This document shows positions 1-7,846 of a stretch of DNA of 38,952 nucleotides, in pieces (within the stretch, counting starts at the first letter, position 1; each line of letters opens with the position of its first letter). The DNA is from CAYUNA01 sp047629355 (GTDB lineage: Bacteria > Bacteroidota > Bacteroidia > Chitinophagales > Saprospiraceae): the NCBI GenBank assembly GCA_047629355.1, contig JBLHWU010000023.1, forward strand, positions 1-38,952. Direction: 5' to 3'. The translations under genes were made by a program, and so were the position numbers. The notes beneath the pieces were generated by a model. It did no database searches and was not told the DNA's origin. It saw only the letters and a list, made by a program, of their open reading frames with translations.

Positions 1-90
1 ACTCTTCACAAATATCTAAACAGCCTTTTGATTTTCAAAATCTTAGCTCTAATTCCTGATTGTCAATGAACTTTGTATGTAATTTTTTTT
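1..90. other. AT-rich flank, no gene seen
   Basis: I see no coding region, RNA or clear promoter here. It lies between the window edge and a palindromic repeat. Confidence 0.4.
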
Positions 91-185
91 GAATGCTCGA
101 AATGCGCCTGCGGCGGCGCGCGGGTGGTTTTTGAGGGATAAAAAATGTTTTTACAAACATTTTTTATCCCTCAAACTTCCTTTGT
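91..185 (+). repeat. Palindromic repeat, hairpins B and C (copy 1)
   Basis: This is a forward copy of the window-wide hairpin family. Hairpin B is the GC-rich block around GCGCCTGCGGCGGCGCGC. Hairpin C spans 131-174, with arms TTGAGGGATAAAAAATG and its complement around a short TTAC-type centre, and it is followed by ACTTCCTTTGT, the usual right edge of the family. Hairpin C sits about 43 bp beyond the stop codon of the GAF gene, which is read from the other strand, so in RNA it could end that transcript. The left (A) part is reduced to GAATGCTCGAAATGC. Confidence 0.75.
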
Positions 186-216
186 CAAAACGCCTCCACT
201 AAATTCATCCATAAGC

Positions 217-2592
217 CTACATCCTCACTTGAAACCGCAATGCTTTCAACCCCTCAGCACCTTGCAATTTTTCTAATTCTAAATCTTCAATTTCTCCTTC
301 TACATAACCTTCGCTTTGCAGATGTTCTAAATATAACAAGTATTCGTGACGGTCTTTTTCCTGCAAATAAACAATAGCTACTTTTTCAGATACGGTCAAG
401 CGCTCGCCGGTTCCTTTGATGCAAGCTTTGTCGATTCGCTTTTTTAAAATCTCATATCGAACATTATACGTACCATCGACATCGAACTGCTTTTCTTCCA
501 TTTTAAAACGAATACTTAAGGTATTGGTGTATACAAAAATCAATTGTGCCGTAGTTAAAGGCATGGATAGCTGGCTACCTTTTTCGGCAATCAGGCGAGT
601 CATTTTACACATGAGAATCAATTGCCAGAGGCGAAAATCTTTTAGGAAGAAAGGACTGAAACCTCCATTTTTTAAAATAGAATCCCCTAAGTATATATTG
701 TATTCAACTCCATCTGTGGTATATTTTTCAAAATGATGCGGGAGTATCTTTTGCATTTTTTCATCTTCCTTTTCTAGGAAATCACCAATAATTTGATTGA
801 GTTGACTAACACTTTCATCATAAGCTTTTCGGTGGTGGTAAATGATGTTTAATCCTGGACTAATCATTTTAAAATAGCCGTCAATTTTGCGTTGTGGCAA
901 TTGCGGAAATCTATTTTTTAATTCTGATAATAAGGGATGTATTTCTTTTGCAATCAACTCTGTGATACGGGACTCATCACTTGAAATATAATGACCTGCG
1001 GAGAGGTGTTCCCTGCATCTTTTGGCTTGGTGAATATAGACGTCCAAAAGATTAAAATCTATCTTTTTTCGACAATCTTCCATCAGTTTTAAAATCAGAG
1101 AAAGATTTTCTAATAAATCAGCTTGAATGGCTTCATTGCGTAACGTCGATGACCCCACAATATCTGCTTGGGCATACAAAGGATACAAATCTTTAAAAAC
1201 AATTGTCTCAATTTCGACTTGTTTTCCTTCTATTGCTCGTTGCCAATAAAGTTTGGATGCCACCTCTTTAAACCGCCATTCAACACTTGAATGAATGGAC
1301 GTAAATTCTTGTTGCATGGTCAGTTGCTCCTTGCTATCTAATTCGTCAATAAATTTATTGGTCCCCATTGCAAAAAGTTCAATGAGCTGTTTCATTCTCA
1401 AAACCGATAAACGATTGAAGGCAAAAGGCAGAGTAGAAGCAACCTCAACAATCCCAACAACTTGATTTTTAGTATTGAACAGTGGTGCAAGAAATAGGCT
1501 ACGTATTCCCATTTCCACTAATTCCTCTTCTATTAACGACAGATGGACTTGCTTCAATAAATCGGTAACAATAATAGACTTATGGGATTTTAAAACCTTC
1601 CCATAACTTCCTTTTTCATCCTTAAATGACGGAATTATCACTTCTTTTTCAAACGTTCTAAGCAATCCCCAAGAAGTACTTTCTTGCCAAAAACTAAAGG
1701 AGGTATGCACCATACCCAGACGCAGTTCTGGCATATCCATATAGGATTGTGTCCTATTTTCTATCAAATCCAAATCTTTAACATGGTCTGCCTTTTTAAT
1801 ATCTACCGTAAGAATTTGTTTGATGTTAGAAAGAATTTCAGCCTTTGTTACATCCATTAAATACCCGATTACAATCCCTTCAAAAGTGAAATTTTCAGGC
1901 GGCAATAATTGTTCCCACAATGCTTCATTTTCATAGTCATTTAATAAATCGTGTAGCTGACTATCTGTCAATTGTTTTATAGGTTTCAACGATTTAGCAT
2001 CAATAAAATCTTGAATGACTTTAATTCGGTAAAATTTTTGAAGTCCTGTTTTCTTATTTCTAAAAGTAATAATTTGGCTGGTAATTAAATCAGGATTTAA
2101 GTTGTAAAAAGAACACAGCACTAGGTTGGCAATATCAAGATTAGCTTTGGGTTTATTGGATTTATCGCTCCAAAAATCTGGAATTTTTATTTCCCACTCT
2201 TCTGACCCGATCAACGCTTTCATTTCTGGCGTCATATAAATAAATGATTCAGAAAAAGGGACTTTGATAAATCCTTTTTTTTCTATCAAAAATAGATTTG
2301 GAAATAGAAATTGAACCAGTTGCTCCAATTTTTCAGGATACTCTTCAAAATAAACCTCATCAGAATATTGGGACAATTCCTGCTCAATTTCACGCATCAA
2401 ACTAACTATATTGGTCGGCAATTCTTCTTGGTGGTGAGTTGTATTCCCTCTCATTTTTCGCAAAAGCGGTCCAAAGCTAAACTTGCATTTATAAGGACTC
2501 TTTCGTTTCCCCATTGCTTTATAAAACTCACCAATAGGGATATAGTCTACATTTTTTTCACTTTCTTGAATAAGGTTGTCTACTTTTTTCAT
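217..2592 (-). CDS. GAF domain-containing protein, 791 aa
   Basis: This is a large, apparently cytoplasmic protein with no signal peptide or membrane segment. A GAF-like sensory region is recognisable at about residues 320-400, where SIIVTDLL, IRSLFLAPLF and VVGIVEVAST form the usual strand pattern. The N-terminal 300 residues and the helical C-terminal half (about 430-791) are not recognised. No catalytic output domain (kinase, cyclase or DNA binding) is visible, so the ligand and target are unknown. The ATG at 2592 is the third ATG of a 13-bp tandem repeat; the two upstream ATGs are followed after two codons by TAG, so the third is the only usable start. The gene stands alone and ends next to hairpin C of a palindromic repeat. 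Many Bacteroidota carry GAF proteins of this size; the family call is good and the function open. Confidence 0.8.
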   Translation of the reverse strand: MKKVDNLIQESEKNVDYIPIGEFYKAMGKRKSPYKCKFSFGPLLRKMRGNTTHHQEELPTNIVSLMREIEQELSQYSDEVYFEEYPEKLEQLVQFLFPNLFLIEKKGFIKVPFSESFIYMTPEMKALIGSEEWEIKIPDFWSDKSNKPKANLDIANLVLCSFYNLNPDLITSQIITFRNKKTGLQKFYRIKVIQDFIDAKSLKPIKQLTDSQLHDLLNDYENEALWEQLLPPENFTFEGIVIGYLMDVTKAEILSNIKQILTVDIKKADHVKDLDLIENRTQSYMDMPELRLGMVHTSFSFWQESTSWGLLRTFEKEVIIPSFKDEKGSYGKVLKSHKSIIVTDLLKQVHLSLIEEELVEMGIRSLFLAPLFNTKNQVVGIVEVASTLPFAFNRLSVLRMKQLIELFAMGTNKFIDELDSKEQLTMQQEFTSIHSSVEWRFKEVASKLYWQRAIEGKQVEIETIVFKDLYPLYAQADIVGSSTLRNEAIQADLLENLSLILKLMEDCRKKIDFNLLDVYIHQAKRCREHLSAGHYISSDESRITELIAKEIHPLLSELKNRFPQLPQRKIDGYFKMISPGLNIIYHHRKAYDESVSQLNQIIGDFLEKEDEKMQKILPHHFEKYTTDGVEYNIYLGDSILKNGGFSPFFLKDFRLWQLILMCKMTRLIAEKGSQLSMPLTTAQLIFVYTNTLSIRFKMEEKQFDVDGTYNVRYEILKKRIDKACIKGTGERLTVSEKVAIVYLQEKDRHEYLLYLEHLQSEGYVEGEIEDLELEKLQGAEGLKALRFQVRM

Positions 2593-2617
2593 ACTAAGTT
2601 TTCATACTAAGTTTTCA
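2590..2617 (-). repeat. 13-bp tandem repeat over the GAF gene start
   Basis: On the minus strand the unit ATGAAAACTTAGT occurs twice in tandem and then runs into the true start ATGAAAAAAGTAG. Each unit encodes M-K-T-stop, and the TAG of each overlaps the next ATG as TAGTATG. The result is two minimal upstream reading frames directly before the GAF gene. Confidence 0.75.
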
Positions 2618-2727
2618 TTTAATTTCAAAACAGTTCATAAAACTACGTTTTTTTTTCAGCAACACAATTTCATCTTGTCTGTTTTGCCATTTGATAGTAT
2701 GTACTTGCCCAAATTCATCCGACCTTA

Positions 2728-3489
2728 TTAACTTGAATGACCGTTAATTAACGGTGAAATTAAAATAAAAGGACGTGTTCCTTCTGCCAATGAATTAAAG
2801 GAATTATTACAATAAAGGGTATGAAATATCAAGTGATTGTTTACTCTGGATTTTGACCATTCTACCATTATTTTTGTCATTTTTGCATAAGGACCACTTC
2901 CCGAACGCTTTATCATCGGCTCCACAAAACCACCGATAAGCTCCGTACTGATAGCACTCGGTCTGATGATAACTACATCAATACCAAAGGGTTGTAACTC
3001 TAGACGCAGAGAACTCGATAAGCCCTCCAATGCGTGCTTGGAAGCCACGTACCAAGAACTCAAGGGACTGTGTACTTTCCCTGCAATAGAGGAGGTATTG
3101 ATTATTTTGCCAGCACCTTTTTTTCGCATATAAGGGATGACCAATTGGATAAGACGCGCCAAACCAAAAAGATTGACATCAAACTGTTTTCTTGCATCGG
3201 CAATGTCGGTTTCCTCCAAAGAACCTTGTATGGCTATTCCTGCATTGTTGAATAAGACATCAACTCCACCGTGTTCTTTTTTAATTTTAATGACTGCATT
3301 TTCTACTTCCTGCGCTTTGGCAATGTCCATTTGAATGGGAATGCATTCATATTCCTTTAATTCATTCAATTTATATATTCTACGGGCAGCAGCATATACG
3401 GTATAGCCTTGTTTTGCCAGTACTATTGCAGTTTCACGTCCCATGCCCGACGATGCGCCAGTTACTAAAATGACTTCTTTATTTTGCAT
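2728..3489 (-). CDS. SDR family oxidoreductase with replaced C-terminus, 253 aa
   Basis: This is a classical short-chain dehydrogenase/reductase using NAD(P)H. It has the cofactor motif TGASSGMG (residues 10-17), NNAG (81-84), the catalytic Ser in NTSS (about 134), and Tyr147 and Lys151 in YVASK. The substrate is unknown; close families act on carbonyl or hydroxyl groups. Up to about residue 212 (YAKMTKIMVEWSKS) it follows the family. After that the sequence no longer resembles an SDR: members of this branch continue for about 60 more residues with a helical tail, while here the frame runs through DNA that encodes a thioredoxin-like tail on the opposite strand. The protein is therefore probably truncated with a nonsense tail and may be inactive. 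A TAATTTTG promoter box lies about 20 bp upstream of the start. Confidence 0.8.
   Translation of the reverse strand: MQNKEVILVTGASSGMGRETAIVLAKQGYTVYAAARRIYKLNELKEYECIPIQMDIAKAQEVENAVIKIKKEHGGVDVLFNNAGIAIQGSLEETDIADARKQFDVNLFGLARLIQLVIPYMRKKGAGKIINTSSIAGKVHSPLSSWYVASKHALEGLSSSLRLELQPFGIDVVIIRPSAISTELIGGFVEPMIKRSGSGPYAKMTKIMVEWSKSRVNNHLIFHTLYCNNSFNSLAEGTRPFILISPLINGHSS
2741..2815 (+). pseudogene. Remnant of a thioredoxin-like protein C-terminus
   Basis: Read on the plus strand, this piece encodes PLINGEIKIKGRVPSANE followed by LKELLQ and a TAA stop. The pattern matches the end of small thioredoxin-fold proteins (the redox-active disulfide protein 2 type: cis-proline, a strand ending in NG, then GRVPS and a final helix). 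It is preceded in frame by TGA, so nothing upstream is coding. It lies antisense within the last codons of the dehydrogenase frame. I read it as a leftover from a rearrangement. The match is from memory of the family and covers only 24 residues, so chance is possible. Confidence 0.45.
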
Positions 3490-3508
3490 ATTCTAATTTT
3501 TTATGCTG

Positions 3509-3516
3509 CAAAATTA
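3509..3516 (-). promoter_or_regulatory. Bacteroidota -7 promoter box for the SDR gene
   Basis: On the minus strand the sequence TAATTTTG matches the Bacteroidota TAnnTTTG -7 consensus and lies about 20 bp before the ATG. No convincing -33 TTG box was found. Confidence 0.45.
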
Positions 3517-3650
3517 GAGCTTGCATTTATCTTAGGGTGCAATAAAAAGCAGGACTGCTAATACATTTGGCTGAATCCGGTTTCATCTTTCACCTAAAGT
3601 GACGAAGAACAAATGAAAAGCGATATGAAATGAAAAACACTTCTATTTTT

Positions 3651-3834
3651 GTAACTACTCAGGTGGTTTTTAGTCTATTTTTAGTTAAAAATAGTTAAAT
3701 AATGTCTTTTAAGTTACGGAAATGTTAAAAAAAATGATTTTTTGTCAAAAATTTGAGAAAATCAGACAGATATAATTTTTAAACAAAAATATAAATAACT
3801 GATAATCAATAAATTAAAGTACCTGAGTAGTTAC
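3651..3834. mobile_element. MITE, TIR GTAACTACTCAGGTG, copy 1 (184 bp)
   Basis: This is a non-coding AT-rich element bounded by inverted repeats: GTAACTACTCAGGT at the left and ACCTGAGTAGTTAC at the right (one mismatch further in). It is flanked on both sides by the 8-bp direct repeat CTATTTTT (3643-3650 and 3835-3842), as expected of a target duplication. A second copy lies at 38656-38811 and shares interior words such as ATAAATAACTGATAATCA and AAAATCAGACA. There is no open frame, so a transposase must act in trans. The right-hand duplication contains the stop codon of the T9SS fragment, so the insertion preserved that stop. Confidence 0.85.
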
Positions 3835-4275
3835 CTATTTTTTAATGAATCGCATTGCTTTCCCCACACCTTGAATGCGTAAAAGATAAGTGCCGTTTGG
3901 AATAGATTGAACATTGATTGTTGCTAATTCACTCGGATTGATTTGATATTCTCGGATGACTATTTGACCTAAAGTGTTGTATATGCTGAAATTAATTAGA
4001 CCTTCCTGAAATTCGCTAATTTCAATATTTAAAACATCTTCAGTAGGATTGGGATAAATGCTAACTTGAATATCTTGCGTCGGCATTTTTCCATTTTCAA
4101 AATTGACGACTGCAATGTTAGAATACTCAAAATATCCATCAAAATCGACTTGCTTTAAGCGGTAGTAGTTATTCCCTTTTATTGGATTGGTGTGCATAAA
4201 TTCATAGCGCTGTAATTGGGAAGAAGTACCAGCACCTGACACTTCTCCTATTTTTTCAAAATTAATTCCATCCAA
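3835..4275 (-). CDS. T9SS type A sorting domain fragment (C-terminal remnant), 146 aa
   Basis: The frame holds the last part of a secreted protein. It begins with a Bacteroidota module preceding the sorting signal (SSQLQRYEFMHTNP, NNYYRLKQVDFDG, YSNIAVV) and then has a complete type A sorting domain at about residues 71-146, with the PNP motif (IYPNPTEDVLNIEI), the GxY strand (PNGTYLLRI) and the end MRFIKK. That domain directs export through the type IX system. The start is only a TTG; the frame is open a further 20 codons upstream to a TAG near 4335, but those residues (KNQEKRRNW) do not look like the family. There is no signal peptide, so the product could not reach T9SS. It is most likely the 3' remnant of a larger cell-surface protein. 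Confidence 0.65.
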   Translation of the reverse strand: MDGINFEKIGEVSGAGTSSQLQRYEFMHTNPIKGNNYYRLKQVDFDGYFEYSNIAVVNFENGKMPTQDIQVSIYPNPTEDVLNIEISEFQEGLINFSIYNTLGQIVIREYQINPSELATINVQSIPNGTYLLRIQGVGKAMRFIKK

Positions 4276-4427
4276 TCCAGATTTTGCCCTCCAATTTCTT
4301 CTCTTCTCTTGATTTTTACAAATAGTTACATACTATAGTTACACAAATCAAAGTAATATTGTGTCTCTGCTTCCCCTTTTTTTTGAACTGATTCCGATTG
4401 AAAAGCAGAAATATTAGATGTAATCCT

Positions 4428-5249
4428 CTAAATCATCCGCAACAAATCCTTCACAATTTCCCGCATCTTCGGCTCCGCTTTTTGTGCCACTTCAATCACT
4501 GATTCCACCGTTGTTTCGGTAATTCCTTCAATTGGAAAACACTTATTAGAAACCACCGAAATCACCATCACGCGCATCCCAGAATGTCGCGCCACAATCA
4601 CTTCAGGTACCGTGGACATCCCAACCAAATCACCACCGATTGTATTCAAAAAGTTATACTCCGCAGGCGTCTCCAAATTGGGACCTTGCAAGGCAACATA
4701 CACGCCCTCCTTCACTTCAATTTTCTTCATCGTCGCAATCAATTTCGCCGTTTCCCGCATTGCCGCATCGTAAGTTTTGGACATGTCTGGAAAGCGGACA
4801 CCGAGTCGTTCGTCATTTTCGCCACGCAATGGATTCACCCTTTGCATATTGATGTGGTCTTTGAGCAAAACGATGTCTCCTGCGTTAATCTCCGCGTTCG
4901 TACTACCGGAAACATTGGATAGAATGAGCTTTTCCACCCCTAAAAATTTCATGACTCGAATGGGAAAGGTCACCTGTTGAACCGAATAGCCCTCGTAATA
5001 ATGAAATCGACCAGCCATCGCTACCACGGATTTTCCATTGAGTTTCCCAAAAATTAACTTCCCCGCATGACTCTGCACTGTGGACGTTAAAAAGCCTGGC
5101 AAATCTTTATAATCTATCTCCACTTCGACCTTAATATCTTCTACCAAATTTCCCAACCCTGTGCCCAATACCAAACCGAATTGCGGTTTTGATTTTGTCT
5201 TTGTCCGAATGTATTTTACTGTTTTCTGGATATTGTCGTACAAGCTCAT
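4428..5249 (-). CDS. punA: Purine-nucleoside phosphorylase, 273 aa
   Basis: The enzyme cleaves purine (deoxy)nucleosides with phosphate to the free base and (deoxy)ribose-1-phosphate in cytoplasmic purine salvage. The trimeric class I family is clear. It has the phosphate loop VLGTGLGNL (27-35), SHAG with the phosphate-binding Ser/His (60-63), RFHYYEGY (81-88), SNVSGS (111-116), QGPNLETPAEY carrying the base-binding Glu193, GMSTVPEV (210-217) and Asn235 in SVVSNKC. Length is normal for the family. It starts 34 bp after psuG on the same strand, so the two probably form one transcript for nucleoside breakdown. All key residues are present and it should be active. Confidence 0.93.
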   Translation of the reverse strand: MSLYDNIQKTVKYIRTKTKSKPQFGLVLGTGLGNLVEDIKVEVEIDYKDLPGFLTSTVQSHAGKLIFGKLNGKSVVAMAGRFHYYEGYSVQQVTFPIRVMKFLGVEKLILSNVSGSTNAEINAGDIVLLKDHINMQRVNPLRGENDERLGVRFPDMSKTYDAAMRETAKLIATMKKIEVKEGVYVALQGPNLETPAEYNFLNTIGGDLVGMSTVPEVIVARHSGMRVMVISVVSNKCFPIEGITETTVESVIEVAQKAEPKMREIVKDLLRMI

Positions 5250-5283
5250 TGTATCGTTTTTAAGATATTCTGATTTTTAAATT

Positions 5284-6213
5284 TTATTTTTTCGATAGTT
5301 CCACCGCTATTTGCGCCGCCAATTTTGCATTGTTTAATACCAATTGAATGTTGGCTGCCAAGCTTTTTCCTTTCGTCAATTCTTCTATTTTGGCTAATAG
5401 ATAGGGGGTAATTGCTTTACCTTTCACTTTTTCTTTATCCGCTAATTTTAGTGCTTTTTCAATCGCTTTATTGATAAAAGAGAATTTAATCTCGGCATCT
5501 TTTGGAATTGGATTGGCAACAACAACACCTCCGTCTAAGCCCACTGACCATTTTATATGCAAAGCCTTTGCCAATGCCTTCGGCGTATCCATTTTATAAT
5601 CAACTGGCAAACCACTTTTTCGAGAAAAAAAAGCTGGAAACTCGTCCGTTTGATAGCCAATCACAGGAACGCCGTGGGTTTCCAAATATTCCAAGGTTAA
5701 GGGCAAATCCAAGATAGATTTTACACCTGCGGAGATAACTGCGACATTCGTTTTTGCCAATTCTTGTAAATCTGCAGAAATATCCATCGAATTTTCCGCT
5801 CCTCGATGTACGCCACCGATGCCGCCCGTAGCGAAAATTTTGATGCCCGCCAAGTTAGCAATAATCATGGTAGATGCTACGGTTGTTGCGCCACTAATTT
5901 TTTTTGCTAAGACAAATGGCAAATCTCGACGGCTTGTTTTGGTGACTTGCCGTCCTTCTTTACCAAGGCGTGTGATTTCCTTTTTGGTTAAACCAACTTT
6001 CATTTTTCCATCCAAAATCGCAATCGTCGCGGGAATCGCTCCTTGACTACGTACCATATTTTCAACCAACAAAGCCGTCGCTACATTTTTCGGAAAGGGC
6101 ATTCCGTGTGAAATAATCGTTGATTCGAGTGCAACGACCGGACGTCCTTTTTTTAGGGCTTTTTGGATTTTTGGTGCAATCTCAAGATACTCTTTCAACA
6201 TATTCGCAAGCAT
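5284..6213 (-). CDS. psuG: Pseudouridine-5'-phosphate glycosidase
   Basis: PsuG splits the C-C glycosidic bond of pseudouridine 5'-phosphate to give uracil and ribose-5-phosphate, recycling the modified base released from RNA. Family motifs are present, numbered from the start chosen here: ALESTIISHGMP (28-39), the Lys in TKTSRRD (92), GGIGGVHRGAE (130-140) followed by the conserved Asp of NSMDIS, the Gly-rich LDGGVVVANP, and ALKLA..KGKAITPYLL near the end. The frame could open at a TTG at 6231, but a TACTTTTG promoter box at 6229-6236 overlaps that codon, so I start at the first ATG (6213), which has an A-rich lead; ATG 6201 is also possible. The matching kinase psuK is not in the window. 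punA follows, probably in the same operon. Confidence 0.92.
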   Translation of the reverse strand: MLANMLKEYLEIAPKIQKALKKGRPVVALESTIISHGMPFPKNVATALLVENMVRSQGAIPATIAILDGKMKVGLTKKEITRLGKEGRQVTKTSRRDLPFVLAKKISGATTVASTMIIANLAGIKIFATGGIGGVHRGAENSMDISADLQELAKTNVAVISAGVKSILDLPLTLEYLETHGVPVIGYQTDEFPAFFSRKSGLPVDYKMDTPKALAKALHIKWSVGLDGGVVVANPIPKDAEIKFSFINKAIEKALKLADKEKVKGKAITPYLLAKIEELTKGKSLAANIQLVLNNAKLAAQIAVELSKK

Positions 6214-6228
6214 ATTTTTGGATTTTGG

Positions 6229-6236
6229 CAAAAGTA
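6229..6236 (-). promoter_or_regulatory. Bacteroidota -7 promoter box for psuG-punA
   Basis: The minus strand reads TACTTTTG, a full match to TAnnTTTG, 15 bp before the chosen psuG ATG. It decides against the longer TTG start, which lies within the box. Confidence 0.5.
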
Positions 6237-6297
6237 AGGAAAATGATTTAAAAACTTAGATTTAATAGAATTACCTATTCCTTTACATATTTTTTTT

Positions 6298-7632
6298 CTA
6301 AATATCCGTATTAAAAACTTGTAAAACATTCGACCGCAATACTTTCAATGTGAGCGAAGTCAATTCATTTTCAACCGTCCATTCCCCAAACAACCTCTAA
6401 AATTCTGAACAGCTTCTTGTGACAATAATTGCTCACTTGCTTCCTCCACGATTTGCTTCCTTTTTATCCTTAGTTTTTACCTTCATGCCTGGAGTCGGAA
6501 TCCAGACTGTATCAAACTTGACAACAGGCGAAGATTCCGTCAGGTCATATCCTTCGCGAATGTGAATTCCTGCGGCATTAAACAAACGGGAAAGTTTGGG
6601 TTGCAAATGCGCCGTGCCGACTACAATACCTTCCACTTTACCACCTATTTTTTTTCGCCAATGTCGATAAACCAACAGATTGGCAAGGACAGATTGCAGC
6701 CAATAAAGAAGGCTGATAGGAGTATCACTTTGAAATCGTTCCCCTAATTTTATCGCCCAATTCAGCGTTTTCTTATCCAACTTCCCTTTTTTACTTCCTT
6801 CTTCTAAAATACCATCGTAGATTTTCTCAATCAAATGTGGAACGGCGGTGAAAAAATGTGGCCGCACCTTTTTCAAATCATCCGCCATATTTTCAATGTG
6901 ATTGGAATAATAAAGCGAGGCACCCGCAGCGATGTACAAGTAGTTGGTCATGCGCTCAAAAATGTGGCTGACCGGTAGAAAACTCAGCACTCTTTTCTCC
7001 TGATTGATGGGAAAAATTGCTAGAACGGACTTGATATTGGAAACGATATTTTTGTGAGATAATAGTACGCCTTTGGGCATGCTGGTTGTATCAGAAGTAT
7101 AGATAATCGTCGCCAAATCATCCTCATGAATGACGCCTCGATAAGTTTGTAGCTCCCCTAAATGCTGCTCATTAGGAACAGTCAATAATTCTTTCCAATG
7201 CGGCACATTTTGCAATTTTTCAAAGGAATAAATCTCTTTCAAATGCAACGCATTAGCTCGAACCCCCATTAATTTATCATACAATTTTTGATTGGCAACA
7301 AAGCAATATTTAAGGTTGGTATCTTTTAAAATATAGATGAGTTGGTCTTTATTAATCGTCGCATGAATAGGCACGACTACAACGCCAATTTGTAATAAAG
7401 CAAAGTCTAAAAAAATGAAAATTGGACTTCCGATAGGCGTCATAATACCCACGGTTTGTCCTTTTTTTAAACCCAAATCCAGTAGCCCTGCACTTAGTTG
7501 TTGAACGCTCTCAATAATGGCTTTAGTAGAGTAGTTTTTCCAGCGATTCTCAACGAAATGAGCCAACGCAATTTTTTGCGGATACTTAGCGAGTTGGTAA
7601 GGTAATATGTCGAATAGTCGTTGAAAATCCAT
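6298..7632 (-). pseudogene. Decayed AMP-forming acyl-CoA synthetase
   Basis: The open frame (7632 down to 6433, 399 codons) is the N-terminal two thirds of a long-chain fatty acid-CoA ligase; intact members have about 590 residues. The ATP-binding motif reads YTSDTTSMPKG (178-188) where the family has YTSGTTGxPKG. The later motif is GYDLTESSP (361-369) instead of GYGLTETSP, and the family GGAPL is GTAHL. The C-terminal adenylation subdomain is missing: after about residue 385 the frame runs into VKTKDKKEANRGGSK and stops. The family's last strand-helix reappears beyond it in another frame, as EWTVENELTSLTLKVLRSN ending at a TAG at 6298-6300. An internal deletion of roughly 150-190 codons plus a frameshift explains this. 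A promoter box remains at 7655-7662. Confidence 0.85.
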
Positions 7633-7654
7633 AGTTTGTGATATAAATACCGTC

Positions 7655-7662
7655 CAAAGTTA
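7655..7662 (-). promoter_or_regulatory. Promoter -7 box retained before the synthetase pseudogene
   Basis: The minus strand reads TAACTTTG, matching TAnnTTTG, about 23 bp before the ATG at 7632. Confidence 0.4.
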
Positions 7663-7783
7663 TAAATTAATTTTAATATAAAAAATATGCTTCAATTTGT
7701 TGACACTCAATTGGTAAAATAAGAAACAGTTCACCTTTATTATTTTCCTATTGGCTAAACATAAGTATTTGCATTAAATTTGA

Positions 7784-7791
7784 TATTTTTG
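7784..7791 (+). promoter_or_regulatory. Promoter -7 box for the lytic transglycosylase
   Basis: TATTTTTG matches TAnnTTTG and lies about 55 bp before the ATG at 7847. No good -33 partner at the usual spacing. Confidence 0.4.
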
Positions 7792-7846
7792 CAGTTCGAA
7801 ATTCCAATCCTGTAACTATGAACACCATTCACAACTCAACTTAAAG

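Noticed and set aside
6214..6231. N-terminal extension of PsuG from TTG 6231
   Set aside because: The codon overlaps the TACTTTTG promoter box; two ATGs follow within 30 bp.
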